Assembly: GCA_027070385.1 (NCBI GenBank)
Contig: JALXDW010000099.1
Coordinates: 1-7,923, forward strand
Direction: 5' to 3'
Length of the DNA stretch: 7,923 bases
DNA from: Chromatiales bacterium
Lineage (GTDB): Bacteria > Pseudomonadota > Gammaproteobacteria > UBA6429 > Thiohalophilaceae
Below the pieces are notes generated by a model that made no database searches, was not told the DNA's origin, and saw nothing but the letters and a program-made list of their open reading frames with translations. The translations under genes were made by a program, and so were the position numbers. The stretch's first letter is position 1; every line of letters begins with the position of its first letter. Shown here one piece after another: positions 6,382-7,923 of the stretch.

Positions 6382-7923
6382 ATGAAATTTAGTGAACAAT
6401 GGTTGCGTGAATGGGTTAACCCTGATATTGATACAGCCACTTTGCAAGAACAGCTCACCATGGCCGGTTTGGAAGTAGACGGTTGTGAACCGGTGGCGGG
6501 TAAGTTTACAAAGGTGGTGGTCGGTGAAGTACTGGATGTGACCAAACACCCGGATGCGGACAAGTTAAATGTTTGTAAAGTGAATGTAGGTGAAGATCAA
6601 CCTTTGCAGATTGTTTGTGGTGCTGCCAATGTTCGCGTGGGTTTAAAGGTTCCTACCGCGCTGGTGGGGGCAAAATTACCCGGTGACTTTAAAATAAAAA
6701 AATCCAAATTACGTGGTGTTGCCTCGCATGGCATGCTGTGTTCGACCAAAGAGTTGGGGTTGGAAGATCAGGCCGAAGGCTTGATGGAACTGCCTGCAGA
6801 GGCTCCTACTGGAACACCGATTGAAGATTACCTTCAATTAGATGATGTCAGTATTGAACTGGATTTAACGCCTAATCGTGGTGATTGCCTCAGTATTGCC
6901 GGTATTGCGCGAGAAGTGGCGGTATTAAATGATATAACGCTGACAGAACCGGAATGTAAACCGGTAATCGCAACGCTGAAAGACACTTTCAAAGTGACGG
7001 TCAAAGCAGAACAAGATTGTCCTCATTATGTCGGGCGAGTGATAAAAAATGTTAACCCCACCGCAACAACCCCGCTGTGGATGCAGGAAAAATTGCGTCG
7101 CAGTGGTCATCGTAGCTTGGGCCCATTGGTGGATGTGACCAACTATGTATTGTTGGAGCTGGGTCAGCCAATGCATGCTTTTGATTTGGATAAGCTCAAT
7201 AAGGAAATCATTGTTCGGCAAGCAAAGCCCAAAGAAGAAATCGAATTATTGGATGGCCAGCAGTTAAAATTAACCGAAGGTAGTTTGTTAATTACCGATG
7301 ATAGTGGACCGATTGCCGTTGCCGGGATTATGGGGGGAGCTGGCACTGCCGTTTCTGATGATACAAAACATATATTTTTAGAAAGTGCATTTTTTACACC
7401 GAACAAATTGGCCGGTCAGGCACGCAGCTACGGTTTACACACCGATTCTTCACACCGCTTTGAACGCGGTGTGTCATTTGAACTACAGGTGGATGCCATC
7501 GAACGGGCAACGGCATTGTTGTTGGAAATTGTTGGTGGAGAAGCGGGACCTGTGTGTGAATTCATTTCCAAGCAACACTTACCAAAGCGTGAAGCGGTTA
7601 CATTGCGTCTGGAACGCTTGTCACGCGTACTTGGGGTATCGTTTGAAGCCGCTTTTGTGGAATCCTGCCTGTTAAATTTGGGTATGCATGTTGAAACCAG
7701 CGGTGATGGCTGGAAAGTGACACCACCGGCAGCACGATTTGATATTGAAATCGAAGAAGATTTAATTGAAGAAATAGGGCGAATCTACGGTTATGACAAC
7801 ATCCCGCAAACGCGGCCTGCATCTATCATCAAAATGAGTCCGGTTGCCGAAGCGCAGGTGGGCATGGCTCAGGTACGGCAGACATTAGTGGATCGTGGTT
7901 TTTATGAGGCGATTACCTACAGC
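6382..7923 (+). CDS. pheT: Phenylalanyl-tRNA synthetase beta subunit, N-terminal 514 residues (runs off window)
   Basis: The frame is open from ATG 6382 to the last base: 514 codons of about 795 in E. coli PheT, so it is cut by the window edge and not broken. Domains in order: the opening MKFSEQWLREWVNP; the OB-fold tRNA-binding domain (about 40-150) with KHPDADKLNVCKV and SKLRGVASHGMLCS; DLTPNRGDCLSIAGIARE (161-178); the B3/B4 editing domain (about 210-390) with LVDVTNYVLLELGQPMHAFD and AVAGIMGG, which clears mischarged Tyr-tRNA-Phe; and the B5 domain (about 400-475) ending RIYGYDNIP. The catalytic-like module and C-terminal anticodon-binding domain lie outside. TAAGG (6370-6374) stands 7 nt before the start. 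It follows pheS at an unusually long spacing. ihfA is the usual next gene in this class. Confidence 0.96.
   Translation, partial: MKFSEQWLREWVNPDIDTATLQEQLTMAGLEVDGCEPVAGKFTKVVVGEVLDVTKHPDADKLNVCKVNVGEDQPLQIVCGAANVRVGLKVPTALVGAKLPGDFKIKKSKLRGVASHGMLCSTKELGLEDQAEGLMELPAEAPTGTPIEDYLQLDDVSIELDLTPNRGDCLSIAGIAREVAVLNDITLTEPECKPVIATLKDTFKVTVKAEQDCPHYVGRVIKNVNPTATTPLWMQEKLRRSGHRSLGPLVDVTNYVLLELGQPMHAFDLDKLNKEIIVRQAKPKEEIELLDGQQLKLTEGSLLITDDSGPIAVAGIMGGAGTAVSDDTKHIFLESAFFTPNKLAGQARSYGLHTDSSHRFERGVSFELQVDAIERATALLLEIVGGEAGPVCEFISKQHLPKREAVTLRLERLSRVLGVSFEAAFVESCLLNLGMHVETSGDGWKVTPPAARFDIEIEEDLIEEIGRIYGYDNIPQTRPASIIKMSPVAEAQVGMAQVRQTLVDRGFYEAITYS

Overview
The window looks like a gammaproteobacterial chromosome. 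The right half carries the conserved block infC-rpmI-rplT-pheS-pheT, encoding initiation factor IF3, ribosomal proteins L35 and L20, and both subunits of phenylalanyl-tRNA synthetase. Gene order, protein lengths and the infC start region are all typical of that class. I cannot place the organism below class from sequence alone.

Left region (1-3488, minus strand): a tight four-gene operon. In transcription order it encodes a CelD/FemAB-type GNAT acyltransferase, a JmjC/cupin_8-type Fe(II)/2-oxoglutarate oxygenase with intact metal and cosubstrate residues, a radical SAM enzyme with a four-cysteine SPASM-like C-terminus, and the first 64 codons of a probable formyltransferase. Gaps are 1, 48 and 27 nt. 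The combination suggests an acylating, hydroxylating, radical-modifying and formylating pathway for a small molecule, glycan or peptide. No substrate or precursor gene is visible. Most of this half looks more AT-rich than the housekeeping half.

Middle (3489-3947): a 459-bp divergent intergenic region. For the leftward operon it has a candidate extended -10 overlapped by an inverted repeat. For infC it has a good sigma70-type promoter (TTGAGA, 17 bp, TAAAAT) followed by a GC-rich stretch, and a long leader hairpin just before the Shine-Dalgarno sequence. thrS, the usual upstream neighbour of infC in gammaproteobacteria, is not there.

Right region (3948-7923, plus strand): infC begins at a rare ATC codon, so an annotation limited to ATG/GTG/TTG would cut off 46 residues. 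A perfect AT-rich hairpin spans the infC stop before rpmI. A strong intrinsic terminator or attenuator separates rplT from pheS. pheS and pheT are split by an unusually long 131-bp spacer, and pheT runs off the window after 514 codons.

The most novel part is the minus-strand tailoring operon. The best-supported regulatory observation is the ATC start of infC with its promoter and structured leader.
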